Shown here: positions 47,735-59,706 of the stretch, piece by piece
How positions within the stretch are numbered: the stretch's first letter is position 1
How the letters are laid out: every line of letters starts with the position of its first letter
Source of the DNA: Paramecium pentaurelia
Taxonomy: Eukaryota; Ciliophora; Oligohymenophorea; Peniculida; Parameciidae
Reading direction: 5' to 3'
DNA: 64,000 nucleotides
Assembly: GCA_905183005.1 (NCBI GenBank)
Contig: CAJJDO010000008.1
Location: 684,927-748,926, forward strand
Position numbers and translations under genes: made by a program
Notes under the pieces: generated by a model
Told to the model about the DNA's origin: nothing
Databases searched by the model: none
What the model saw: only the letters and a program-made list of their open reading frames with translations

Positions 47735-49671
47735 TCAACAAACTCTGAAATTCTGGCCACCTACCCACTTACATTTGTTTTCATCTCTATGTTTGAAATC
47801 AGCTGGATTGCTATATGGATTATCATACAAAATAAAGGGAGTCCCACCTTTAATGGTGCTTACAACACTTGTCCTAATGCTTCTAGGTCCAATTATTTAT
47901 TTATCTTTTTATTTCTGATCCAATCTATCTCTTTCTACATTTGTAATATATGGAGATGAACATCTAACAATTGGATGTTCCCTGCATAAATCATAATCCT
48001 CTTTAACAGTACCCTTTGATACTCTAGATTTTGCAGTTTGAACTCTAGTTAATTTAAATGTACGACTTTAAGTTGTAGATTAAGGTCTTTATCTAATTCT
48101 TTGTCCAGAACTAGCTAACATAGAAGTATTCATTGTTCCAGGTACCTATAAAATATTAAATAACAAATATACCCACAAAGGTTCATTCTCAGGTAATAAT
48201 TATTCATCTATATTTGGATGCAACATTTATCTAATTTCAGCAGCTGTTTTATTAAATTTCTCAGTTGTATCCCTATGTTCATGATTTAATTTAGTTGAAA
48301 ACTTAGCAAACTTAGATTTCTCTAGATCGGTCTCTTCTGTTGATTATTTAGTTCTTGGAGACTACTTCTATCTCATAGTTTTCATAGCCTCTTGTAATTG
48401 TCCTTAATCATTTATTGCATTATTCATAACAATCTCCAATTTCTTTGCTTTTTTACCTGTAAATCCTACATGCTTAAATTTAGTCAACACTTCAAAATTA
48501 AAAGCTGTTCTTTCACCTTTTTATTAACTTTCTGCTTATTATTTAGTCATATTCTCTAAATCTAATTTATTTTTTCTTAAATCATTATTAGCTTGTTAGA
48601 TAGTTAATGGCATATTTATGCATGATCGTATTTAAATCAAATAATGAATAATGAAGTTTCTTAGAATTAATTATGTTTCTGGATATTTTGGATTAATATC
48701 AAATTATAAACCAACAATATTTTCATTTACTGTTATAACTTAAGGTCCTTTTGATGAATCTGCTAAAATAACAAATGTTTTTTTTGGATTTAATACATTA
48801 AATGAATGTATATCCCATGCATGTTTAGAATGAACTAAGAACTCTTACATAATATCTTTAAATAAGTAATGTTAGACAAAGTTCTTTTTAATCATGCATA
48901 TTTCCTCATCCTATGTAGATGTATAAAGTCCATAAATTTCTTTTATTTTTTAAGGTTTATAAACTGGAGCCTGTAACATATACTTTCCAACTGTATTAAA
49001 TTCTTCAACAGCTCTTCTAGAATGTATACCACAATTGGCTATTGGAATCCAACAATTTGCTGATTCAATCTTATCAAAGTAGATTCCATAGAGATCTCCT
49101 GTTATGCTATCCAAAAAATATTCATTCTTTGTCATTTAATCAAGTGATTTTTAAAGTTTACTCATATCACCAAGAGGACCACCTTATGGACCATTAACTA
49201 CTTCAACTGGCTAACAATATTATAATTTATTCTTACAGTTTCTAAGTTAGTAGCCACAAAAAACACCAATGCTTGCATGGCTCCAGCAGTAGCTAATAAA
49301 ACTTTATTAGTTCTTAAGCACATTCTAATAAGCACCATAACCTAATGTATTATTAATGTTTTTACTTTCTTTAAATGTTTTGACCATGGTCTAAGATTGG
49401 CATCTATTTCAATAAAAACAAAATCTATAAAATTAAATTAATTTGCTGCTTCTTATTTAGAATAGCCAGAGTCTTAATCATAAAGGAATTCATCTAAATC
49501 ATTTGCATCTCTTGAAAAAAATTCTGTTTCTGTGTCCAGTAATTCTTTTTAATTCAAAAATAACTATACTATATTTTAGAAGCATACTTTTCTTATTTAT
49601 CCACAATATCTTTCAAATTATTGTTTACCAGTTTCTGATTTTCCATATCCATTTACAATTAATATTCTCAT
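47735..49671 (-). CDS. Two-part protein with glutamine-amidotransferase-like N-terminus
   Basis: One frame from ATG 49669-49671 to TGA 47735-47737 gives about 619 aa after three introns (24, 26 and 27 nt; the 27-nt one is stop-free). The N-terminal half has ILIVNGYGKSETGKQ, FVFIEIDANLRPWSKHL and VLLATAGAMQALVFF. That order and the last motif resemble the nucleophile elbow of class I glutamine amidotransferases, but no cysteine sits at the active position. It continues with GGPLGDMSKL and CWIPIANCGIHSR. The C-terminal half (from MPLTIQQANNDLRKNK) is helical, then ends in GGTPFILYDNPYSNPADF. An ATG at 48611-48613 could start a separate 3' gene. Function unknown. Confidence 0.68.
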
Positions 49672-49790
49672 TATAAAATTAATCAAATTAACAAATTATA
49701 AACTTTCATCCAAAATTTAGTAGAGATCTATCTAGAATTATATATATATTTATAAGATCTAAATAATAAACCAATATTAGATTATTATAA

Positions 49791-51226
49791 TCATCTTTTT
49801 CTTTTACTCATTTCACTTTGATGACTTTAAGGTTTATTACTACTTTTATTTTAATTCATTTTGACTTCAAATTTTAGTTTCTCTATTTAATCTTTTAATT
49901 ATTGTCTCTCTTTTGATAGTTTTATGATATCATCTTTATAATCATTGATTTCTTTATCTTTTTCTTTTAATTAATTTTATAACATAGACTTTTCTTATTT
50001 AAGATAACTTTAAAATTATTGTTCTTTTTATAAATTTTTTTAAAGTTCTTCTTATTAAATCAATAAGTCTACAGAATAATATATTTAATATAAATACCTG
50101 TCAATTTTTTCTCCATATTCATAATTTCTTTATTCTATCTTTCAAGCATTATTTGGAATTTATTGTTTTCAGCACTTAATTTCTTAACTTTATCTTAAGT
50201 AGGTTTATCATAATCATTTTCAAATTATTATTTTTAATTGTATTCCTATTTTAATTTTTCTTAAAATTATTTCAAATCTTAAGCGCATTCTAATTTTGTA
50301 TTATAAATTTGATTATCCTTTTCAAATTCCAGTTTTTTTATCTTTTATTCTAATTCTTTCATCCTTTTATCTTAATCAAATTGAGATGGTTCTAATGATT
50401 AACTTTTTGATATCTTCTCATTAGAATTACTAAATTTATAATTATAAGATGATTAAGTATATTGGTTTGTTTTATTCAATTTTTGTAATTACATTATTGT
50501 TTTTTTTGCATCTTCTAGTTCTTACTAGAGTAAAAATATTTGTTCATTTTATTTAGTTTAATTTTAATCAGACAACTTTTCAACCAAATTATTTTTTTTA
50601 ATTGAATTATTTTATGAATCAGATCTAAATTATTAATTTTCTGAATTTTTTATTATAGACTATAAATGTTAATTCTCTAATATTAGTTTATCTAATTTTT
50701 CTTATAGGTTTTAATTCTTCTATTTTATTTCTTTGACTTCGTTAGATAATATTTAAATTTCTTAACTTCTTTTTGCTGCTAAAAATCCTAAAGCTGCATC
50801 AGATGATAAATTAGTATCGTTTTTTAACGTTTTTTTTTATGTTTATAACTCAATTTCTTATTTTAGGTCTTAAAAATTTTGTTTAAGGATTTAATTTTCA
50901 TTTTATAATTAAACTATATTCTTGACTTTAGTTTCTAATTTTTAAATGGTTTTAACAAGTTTTTGATTTTCAACAATCAAGTTTTCAATCTATAAATCTT
51001 TTTAATTTTATAGCTTATCAAAAGAATTTATTGATTATTTTGCTTTACTGAATGTATTAGTTTTATTACTTCCTTGATTTAATTAACTATATTCTTTTTC
51101 TGTTCTTAGAATAGTATTTTATAATTCATTTATTTTCTCTTTGAGTAATTTTTAATTGAAAAGAGGTTTAGATTTATCTAAAACACCATTTGTAAGTTAA
51201 TTGCTAGTCATATTAGATTAATTCAT
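49791..51226 (-). CDS. Long coiled-coil protein
   Basis: 468 aa with one 29-nt intron near 50,080. Nearly all of the protein is heptad sequence rich in Gln, Lys, Glu and Leu, with two small breaks (around NTFSKAKQSINSFDKLQ and SSDAALGFLAAKRSQE). It ends in KSSNKPQSHQSEMSKRKR. No other domain is visible. Long Gln-rich coiled coils are common among ciliate basal-body and cortical proteins, but the sequence does not define the role. It is co-oriented with the genes on either side. Confidence 0.8.
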
Positions 51227-51348
51227 TCAAACAATTTTGAAATATAATTATTACGTTTATTTTGTTTGAATTTATTTTATATTACTAAATTAAATTTAAG
51301 ACAATATTTATAAATTTATTTATTTGTGATATGTAAAATATACATTTA

Positions 51349-52722
51349 TCATTATTATTATTATTTCTATAACATTTGTGGAGGAATGTTACCCATCATA
51401 CCACCTTAAGGTTATGCGAATGCTGTTTTTCCTAATAATTAAACAACTCCAGTTTCAATTGATTTTAGTAATTCCATCATATCTGGATCTTAGAATAATT
51501 CTAAAATATTTAAACTATTTTACATGGATTTTCAAGATTAGAAATATAATCTTCTTCTTCATAGCTATGTTCTTCAAATATCATATCTCCCATAACTAAA
51601 TTTAATACCATAGGAACTAATTATCCTGATTCATAAGTTGTAGGTAATTTATCAATCATATTTTTTAAGAAATCTTATTTCTCATTTAGTAATTTGATTT
51701 AATATCTAATAATTTCTTTTGTAGCATTCATTTAAACCTATTTCTATTTTGGTAGCTTATCCTTAATTCTTTATCTTGCTGATGCTTGTAACATAAATAC
51801 ATGTTATCCAAGTCCTCTTTCCATTAATAACATTTCACTTTATTCAAGTGTTTATTATGAAATATCAATTTTCTTACATATTTCTTCTTATGCCTTCATT
51901 AGAAGATTTTCAATGTCATTAACATAATCCAATAATAATTAAACATATTTAGCTCCATCAGAATAAAGAACTTCTCTTCTGGCCTTTCTATTTTCCAAAG
52001 TAATTCTTATAAATTCAGGTTCAGCCAACTCAACACTACCTTCAACTATTTAAGTGTATGTCTTAATGCTAATCATGTTATTTGTATTTGGAATATGCAT
52101 AGTTTAAATTTATGAAGCAATTTCATTTAATTTGTCACTTTTGAATGTGTAGTTGTCTTATGATTAGAATAAATTATGATACTTTTATCATTTCCCTCAT
52201 TTTTTGGTTATAAATCTTAGATTTTAGTAGTTTCTTAAGATTCTTTAGGTTTGAAGACTTCTAATTCAGCTAATTTTTAATCAAGCCATTCATTAGTTTC
52301 TTTAATTTTATCAGTAACTGATAAATTATTTCCAACCCATGGTAAAACAATACTGTTAACCTATCCTTTAATGAGTGAAGGATTAAGTAATAATTCATCC
52401 TTATCATTTTTAAAGGCATATTGAGTTAATGATTTTAAAACAACAGGTTCTAGTTTTTTATCTTTAACTTTTTAGACTAAATCCTTTGCATCATATTATC
52501 TCAAATTTTTGATGTTTATTAAGAATACTCTTTATAATGAATCTTTGAGTGTATATAATCTCTCAAATAGTTAATCAAAATGTTTCATTAGGTTATGTTC
52601 AGTCTACTCAACCACTTCCCAGTTGACCCTACAAGATGAAGACAAGTATACATTTTTTCATCACCCAAAGAGGCTAAGACTGTCTCGATATTAGCTGCCA
52701 AATCTTCAACTGTAATAGACAT
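51349..52722 (-). CDS. Helical protein of unknown function, 431 aa
   Basis: Four exons with introns of 29, 26 and 23 nt give 431 aa. The N-terminus reads SITVEDLAANIETVLASLGD. Later helices include RVFLINIKNLRQYDAKDLVQ, ARREVLYSDGAKYVQLLLDY, SEMLLMERGLGQHVFMLQAS and KLPTTYESGQLVPMVLNLVM. The C-terminus is Gly/Met/Pro/Gln-rich (PQGGMMGNIPPQML). I do not recognise the family. The start is 318 bp from the divergent WD40 pseudogene. Confidence 0.75.
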
Positions 52723-53040
52723 TCAACCACAAATTAATTAAATTTAATTTATATTTCCTGAACCTTTTATTATTTTTATATTTCGATAAATATACAATAC
52801 TATATCTTTATATAATTTACAACATACTATCTCTAATTCTCTCTTTCCAACTAATTATTAATTATATTTTATAATTATGAGTCTCAGTATTCATCTATGT
52901 TATAAGCCCTCTCTAACAGTATACTATTTGACAAATAATCGTTTTATGATTTCCTATTATTTTACACTCATATTTCCATTTATTCCACTTTTCATTGAAT
53001 TTATAGTGACTTAACTGAAGGATAGTATGAATAAGTTATA
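52723..53040. other. Divergent intergenic region
   Basis: About 320 AT-rich bases between a minus-strand gene start and the start of a decayed WD40 gene. No motif recognised. Confidence 0.45.
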
Positions 53041-54690
53041 ATGAATAAAACTTAACAAAATATTGAAGTTGAAATTTAAGATTTGACTGAAAAGGAAGTA
53101 ATTGTATTTAAACAAAGTTGTTAAATTATTATTTGGTTTCGAAATTGATTTAAGTCTATAAGTTACTTCTAAAATGTATATAATTAATACATCTATTAAT
53201 AAACTAGATTAAAAATATGAAGCTTAATTAAATTAATTTTATGATCTTATTAATTAAGAATTCAAAAGTCTTAAAAGAGAAAAAATGATGCAAAAAAACC
53301 AATATAATTTGCTATAAGAAGAATTGAATCCCTTTAGAATCCTAGAATAATTTGCAAATATCAAATTAATCTTTTTGTTTTTTCAAGGGAATTATTAAGC
53401 ATAAAATAGTGGAATCATTAACATAATAGTTCTATCATAAATTGAAATTGTAAAGTAAACTGATAATCATATTGCAGTAGAAATGCAAGTATGAGATATT
53501 CTCTTTTTCAATAAGTTATTAGATTATTATCATTAATAAAATTTTAAATAAAATATCATTGTGGAATTAGTAATAAATCTTTCATGAAAAGATGGAATAA
53601 TAAGTTAGTATTAATTTTTGTAATATTGAGTAATTTATTTCTTTTCTGTTTTATAGATGATATAATACACTTTATATATCTAAATTTATCTAAACTTAAA
53701 AATTCAAATAAAGAAGTTATGAAATTAAAAGGTATTTCTTAAGATAATGATTTATTTGTTTTAGTGCGTAATAATCATCTAATATGTGTCTAGAATTGGG
53801 GATTCAAAAATGTAATTAAATAGTGAAGATTGAATAACAAATATAAGATATAGATATTTTGGATAAACTGATTAGAAAATTTTAAGAGTTATGTTATAAA
53901 ATAAATATTTATAAGAGTATAATTTGGATTATATGGAAAAATGTTTGACTTATAATTGGATGATAAAAAAGACAAAGAATTGCCAACTAAATTGTTGTAA
54001 CTATCATCTCCAACTCTAATCTACTTATATCCGTACTCAAGATAATTATGAATATGAATATTATTAATAAATTATCCTTATATAATAACATTCTCTGGTG
54101 ATGACAAAACTATAGTAATTTTCAATTTGAAGTCTAAAGAAAAAACTTTTTGAGAAGAAGACAGCAAAGTATATAAAGCAATAGGATTACTCTAACAAGA
54201 TAAACATATTATATTAGGTAGTTATAACCCAAAAATTAAGATTTGGGAAATATCAACAAGAATATGTTAAATGGTCATACAAAACCTAATTTATATCTAT
54301 AAGTATTATAATAGACTAAGTTTATGGTTGTAAGTGGAGAGGAGGATAGTGTAATTATAAGAAATTTTTGTATGTTAAAGAGTAAAATGAATTAGAAATA
54401 TTGTTATTTTAGGCCATTTAGTAATATTGTACAATTTTAAGTGGAAATAAGAAAATAAAAATATTAATTATAGAGATGGTTCAATAAAGGTTATAAATAC
54501 AGCTTAATCTGGGGAGATGAGAGACAAACAATAGCTGAATTGAAAAATTCACAAATAATATGTTAATTGCATAATAAATTGAGAGAGTAAGATCAAAATA
54601 TAGAATTGAAAAGAAAGTTTTTGTTTGAATAATTAGGGAGTAGGAAAAGGATAAATTAAGTATTATTAAAGTTTCATTTTAAAAATAATG
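53041..54690 (+). pseudogene. Decayed WD40-repeat gene
   Basis: The opening MNKTQQNIEVEIQDLTEKE is followed by readable blocks in shifting frames: KREKMMQKNQYNLLQEELNP, then FVLVRNNHLICVQNWGF. Next come three WD-repeat-like pieces (ITFSGDDKTIVIFNLKS, HIILGSYNPKIKIWEIS, MVVSGEEDSVIIRNF) and a coiled tail (NKLREQDQNIELKRK). At least five in-frame TGA codons and several frame changes remain after trying short GT-AG introns. This fits a former beta-propeller protein of a ciliate WD40 family that has lost coding capacity, perhaps a redundant duplicate after genome duplication. Confidence 0.65.
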
Positions 54691-54796
54691 TGATTGGTGG
54701 AACTGTTTTAGGAGAGATTCTATAATGGAAAATTTGTAAATAAGAATAAAAAAAAAAATGTGATTGTTTATAAAATTATAATTTAAATACAAAAAG

Positions 54797-55562
54797 ATGT
54801 CTAATTATAGCCTGATGTTTAAGTATATAATCATAGGGGATACAGGTTTAATAATTAAATAATGATTAGGAGTAGGAAAGTCAAGTATCCTTTTGTAATT
54901 GATTGAAAATGAAATTAGAGAATAACATGATGCCACTATAGGTGTTGAATTTGGAGCTAAAATCATTAAAGTAAATGGAATGAATATCAAATTGTAAATA
55001 TGGGATACTGCTGGTTAAGAGAACTTTAGATCTATTATTCGTAGTTATTATAGATCAGCTATTGGTACTGGAAAATTATATTTGAAGGTGCTCTACTAGT
55101 TTATGATATTACAAATAGAAATTCATTTCATAATCTATAAAGATGGATGGAAGAAATAAAAAATAATGGGAATGCCAATATGATAATTGTACTATGTGGT
55201 AATAAGATTGATTTGGAATCTGAGTAATTAACATAGATTTTATGTAGAGACGAGCAGTAACATATGAAGAAGGATGGTAATATGCCTAATCATAATCATT
55301 GATATTTCTTGAGATATCAGCTAAATAGGGCATCAATGTTTAATCAGCATTTTATTAATCTACATAAAGAATCTTGTAAGAAATAGATGATTAAAAAATA
55401 TTACTTGGATAAGATGTAAATGATCTTATTTTATTGTAGCCAGGTATTAAGATTGGTGGATAGTATAAAAAAAAGGATAAAGAAATAAAAGTAATAAACA
55501 CTTATGAAGAAGCTGTTTAGTTGAAAACAATAGATACTCCTAATGGAAATAATTGTTGTTGA
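54797..55562 (+). CDS. Rab-family small GTPase (Rab2/Rab4-like)
   Basis: 230 aa in four exons (introns 24, 23 and 26 nt). All nucleotide-binding motifs are present: GDTGVGKSS (P-loop), TIGVEFGAK (switch I), WDTAGQENFRSI (switch II, with catalytic Gln), GNKIDL and ISAKQG. The C-terminus NNCC is a double-cysteine prenylation signal. The IGVEFGA and WDTAGQE.FRSI combination favours the Rab2/Rab4/Rab14 group, which acts in ER-Golgi and endosomal traffic. An insertion before the tail lengthens it slightly over the family norm. The third intron could end two bases earlier, but only the 26-nt version keeps frame. Confidence 0.93.
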
Positions 55563-55617
55563 TACTTATAATAATCTATTAATATTAATTATTATTATTA
55601 TCTATAATAATAAAATT

Positions 55618-56240
55618 ATGAAAAGAATTTTGAGTTTATTTAGATTTGGATCAGGTGGACATGGCCATCACCACCATGTTAAATTAAACACAGTCTAAAA
55701 TTGGATTTCAAATGAGAGTGGTAAATTAATTGGCATTACTGGTTTCACTGATCTTCATGATCATCCTCACCATGATAATACAAACCCATATCAACATCTA
55801 GTAGATGCTCCCTTTTTCAGGTTTTATATATTATTCATATTACTAGTTTTGAGAGATTCTATTGGTCTGACCCATATTTCCATGCAGATGAAACTGATCC
55901 TTTGGCAAATTTACCTCATGGTTATTTAGTAATGGATGATGTAAATTTTTATTTATATCTTCAAGCCCCTTACATAATAAAATAATGTTGAATTACCACT
56001 TTATGAATTGATTTTTATATTAGCTGGAGCACTTGTATGAATAATAACAATAATCTATAGGGTTTAATCATTTTGTATGGACACAACAATCTCCTTAATT
56101 AAAGTAGAGGTGAACAATTCCTACAGACACATATCACAAGAGAACTCTTGGAAGAAGAAGTTAGGAAGATCAGAGAAGAGACTTCTTAACTCGAGTAAAG
56201 AAAATAAAGACTCCAAGAATTATTGGGTTAAAACTCTTGA
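55618..56240 (+). CDS. Histidine-rich single-pass, probably mitochondrial, protein
   Basis: 181 aa with introns of 26, 25 and 26 nt. The N-terminus MKRILSLFRF is basic, followed by GGHGHHHH and later DLHDHPHHD. The middle has FSFERFYWSDPYFHADETDP and ANLPHGYLV. A hydrophobic helix (LYELIFILAGALGLIILYG) comes next, then a charged coiled tail (ITRELLEEEVRKIREETSQL). This layout resembles accessory subunits of respiratory complex I or ATP synthase, but I cannot name one. It lies 55 bp after the Rab gene on the same strand. Confidence 0.7.
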
Positions 56241-56596
56241 CCATTTAAATAAATCATATTCATATAATACATCACAAAACATATTAGAGTAAATAATATC
56301 CTTATTAATAAAAATCAATTCAATTTTCTGGAATAAATGTATATAGTATTTATTATTTCGCTTATTATGTCTATTTTAAATTATATTTTTAAATTAAACT
56401 AATTTATTCTGAATTACTAGTTCTGGTTTTCTATTTTTATTAAAAGAATTTAAAAATTACTTTTTATCTCATGATCTTTTAGTATATGAAATTATATAAA
56501 ATCATTAATACAATTAAATCTTAATATATTCAATGATTTTTACATTAGAAAAGATATTAATTATTAACAAATAACATTTTATAATTGTAATTATGT
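56241..56596. other. Convergent intergenic region
   Basis: About 355 AT-rich bases between convergent genes; no gene or repeat recognised. Confidence 0.5.
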
Positions 56597-57231
56597 TCAT
56601 AATGTGAATGCTTCAATTCCTTATTTGGTAACAATCTTAACGATGAATTTATTTTAAGCAATCAGAAATCTGGTTTATAATTCTTTAATGCATTTCTTAA
56701 TTATTTCAATTCCTTCTTCTTTTGTTAAATTCTTATTATAATAATCAATTAAATACAGGTTTATATTAGTTATCCAACAAACCTAATAGGAAGTAATTTG
56801 CATATCCTTATGCTCCTCTTGTAATCTTTTATAGGGATCCCAAATAATCAAGCCAATAAAGAGAAGGTGTACCATCTGAATCTACTCCTCCTAATAATCC
56901 ATTACATTAATGAGGGCCATCTCTTGATCTGATGGCTTAAGCATACATGGATCTTAATGATTTATTAATTACAATACCTAACAAAATGAGCAGTTTCTTT
57001 AAGATTCATATATGCTCCTGTTTTATATCTTATAAGAGAATGATTCTTATGTACTAATTCACCAAAAGAATTTCTGTCAGCTCCTTCACCTGAAATACCA
57101 AAAATCTTATGATCATCAAGCTTAAGAATTTTGTCTTCAGTTTCCTTTATTTTTAGAATGCTATGAGCAATGCTACCATCACATGCAACAATCACAAAAT
57201 CACCTCCTTATAAGCCAAAAATTGAATCCAT
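56597..57231 (-). CDS. PSMB2: Proteasome subunit beta type-2 (beta4)
   Basis: 194 aa with two 25-nt introns, both ending AAG. MDSIFGLQGGDFVIVACDGS starts directly at the mature-type N-terminus, with no propeptide threonine, as in the non-catalytic beta4 subunit. Then follow KIFGISGEGADRN, AQAIRSRDGPHQCNGLLGG and LYWLDYLGSL, and the C-terminal LTKEEGIEIIKKCIKELQTR. Human PSMB2 has the same order (YEYLIGIQGPDYVLVASD, LRKCLEELQKRF). It is a structural part of the 20S core. Skipping the second intron would cause a frame break, so that intron is required. Diverges from an AGC kinase by 92 bp. Confidence 0.92.
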
Positions 57232-57323
57232 ATTAATTTAAAAATAATTAATACCGATGTTAAGAAATTTTAGATTATACTATATACATATCTTGAAATA
57301 CTCATTACAAATATTATAAATAA

Positions 57324-58397
57324 ATGGAGAAATTAACAATCGATCATTTTACACTCCTAAAAGTGATTGGAAAAGGGTCTTATGCTAAAGTAGTATTAGT
57401 GAAAAAGAATGTATGACTTAATTCCTTAAACTTAGGATAATAAGGAAATTTATGCTATGAAGATTTTAAAGAAAAAAAATATTGAAAAAAGAAAATAAGA
57501 AGATCATGTCTTAGGAGAAAGAAATATTCTAGTTGAAGTAAAGCATCCATTTATCATTAAAATGTTTTATGCTTTTAAAAGTGATGTAAAATTATACTTT
57601 GTTCTTGAATATTGTTCAGGAGGAGAGTTATTTAATTTATTATAAAAGCGTAAAGTATTTACAGAAGATCAAGTATAATATTCAAATATCATTTAAGGCA
57701 AGATTCTATGCAGCATAAATTGTTTTAGCTCTTGAACACTTACATAATCATGATATCATCTATAGAGATCTTAAACCTGAAAATGTTTTGATTGATGCAT
57801 AAGGTTACATTAGAATTACTGATTTTGGATTGTCTAAACGAAATGTAAAAGGAACCAAAGATGCTCAAAGTGTTTGTGGTACTCCTGAGTATTTGGCTCC
57901 TGAAATTTTATTAAAATCTGGTCATGGTAAACCAGTTGATTGGTGGACTTTAGGAGCAATCATATATGAGATGTTATCAGGATTTCCTCCATTTTATACT
58001 TAAAATAGAGAGGAATTATTTGAAAGCATTAAATTTGCATAATTAAAATATCCAGTAAGTCTAACACCAGCATGTAAATCCTTATTAGAAGGATTATTTT
58101 CTAAGAATCCAGATAAAAGATTGGGAAGTAAGGGAGCTTAAGAAAGTAAATTTAATTCTTATTTGTTTAGTTAAGGATCATCCTTGGTTTTTAAATGTAA
58201 ATTGGGAAACTTTATTAAAAAAACAATATAAGCCACCATTTATCCCATTAGTGAAAAGTGAAGTAGATGTTTCAAACTTTGATCCAGAATTTACTGAATA
58301 GCCATTGGAATCACATGATCCAAATTCGTTATCGATTGGAGGTGAAAGCATTGGTTAAAAATATTAAGATTTTACTTATGATGCTAAATTGGAATGA
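57324..58397 (+). CDS. AGC-family protein kinase (S6K/SGK/Akt-like)
   Basis: 332 aa, four exons with three 25-nt introns. The kinase domain starts almost at the N-terminus: IGKGSYAKVVLV, YAMKILKKK, IIYRDLKPENVLID, ITDFGLSK and VCGTPEYLAPEILL. A C-tail follows, with VSNFDPEFTEQP (turn motif region) and QKYQDFTYD, a hydrophobic motif of the F/Y-x-x-F-T-Y type used to dock PDK1. No lipid-binding domain is present, unlike the other AGC kinase at 1027-2865. Key catalytic residues are intact. Confidence 0.93.
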
Positions 58398-58491
58398 AAT
58401 ATCATCATAAATATTAAGATAAATTAAATGTATTAGAATAGTGAACAGTCATAAAATTCATATTTTTTTGGGTATATTAAAATATTTAATA

Positions 58492-59682
58492 ATGATTTAA
58501 AATGTGTAGAATAAACCTAAACTCTTAAATCAAATACCAGAATACATTCTAAATAATTAAGCCTTGAATAATGCAATAAGTTAGTTACCCAAACATTATA
58601 ATTTTGAAATTCATAAAACAATAAGCAGAATTATTGAAACTTAAGAGAGACTATAAAGACAAAACATCTTAATCAATTTATAATTTCCAGAAGGATTATT
58701 ATTATATTCTTGTATGATATCAGATATTCTAACTACCTTTACTGGTTGTGAAACCTTTATCAGTGGAGATGTAACATATGGTGCATGTTGTATTGATGAT
58801 TTGACAGCAGATGAAATGCAAGCTGATTACATAATTCATTATGGTCATAGTTGTTTGGTTCCAATTAATGAATGCACAGTTAAAACCTTGTATGTTTTTG
58901 TTGAAATTAATATTGATACAACACATTTATTTGAAACAATTAAAAAGAACTTCTCTGATAAAAATATAAAGTATTATTTGATGGGTACAATATAATTTAA
59001 TACTTATATACACTTACTCAAGAAATAATTAGAAGAAGATGGTTATAAAATTACAATTCCTCAAGAAAAACCTAGATCATCAGGAGAAGTCTTGGGATGT
59101 ACTTCCCCTAAGTTAGAAGTATCCTAAGAGAGTAGAAATATAGTCATTTTTGTATGTGATGGAAGATTTCATATGGAATCAACTATGATACAAAATCCAT
59201 AATTTGAATTCTTCTAATATGATCCATACACTTACAGACTTACAATTGAAAAGTATGACAATCCAAAAATGATGAATTTAAGATATTAATAAATTGTGCA
59301 TTGCTAAAAAATATAACCTTAATTAGTATGCATAATAATGAGTACACTTGGAAGATAGGGAAGTACTTAGATTTTGTAGAGAATTGAAGAATTGTTGAAA
59401 AAACATTAGATTCAATATTTTACTTTATTGATAAGTGAAATCAATTTTGAATAACTAAATTAATTAAATGAAGTAGATGTATTTATATAAATTGCTTGTC
59501 CAAGACTCTCAATTGATTGGGGGGTATAATTTAAAAAACCATTATTAACCCCTTATGAAACTTATGTTATGTTAGGAGAAGCTGATTGGAAATAGATCTA
59601 TCCTATGGATTATTATTCAAATAATGGAGGTGCTTGGACAAACTATTATCACAAACAAAAAGTTAAATTAAACTATGAATGA
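58492..59682 (+). CDS. DPH1: Diphthamide biosynthesis protein 1
   Basis: A single-exon gene of 396 aa. Conserved segments include LINLQFPEGLLLYSCMISDI, FISGDVTYGACCIDD, DYIIHYGHSCLVP, MSTLGRQGSTQIL and IACPRLSIDWG. Cysteines in YGACC, GCTSP and ACPRLSIDWG are candidates for the [4Fe-4S] ligands. With DPH2 this radical-SAM-like enzyme transfers the aminocarboxypropyl group to the target histidine of elongation factor 2. Length agrees with other DPH1 proteins (about 400-440 aa). Confidence 0.95.
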
Positions 59683-59706
59683 TTGATTGATATTTTTTGT
59701 AATTTT

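Noticed and set aside
58729..58926. Minus-strand frame opposite DPH1
   Set aside because: DPH1 motifs are clear on the plus strand; the antisense frame is a shadow.
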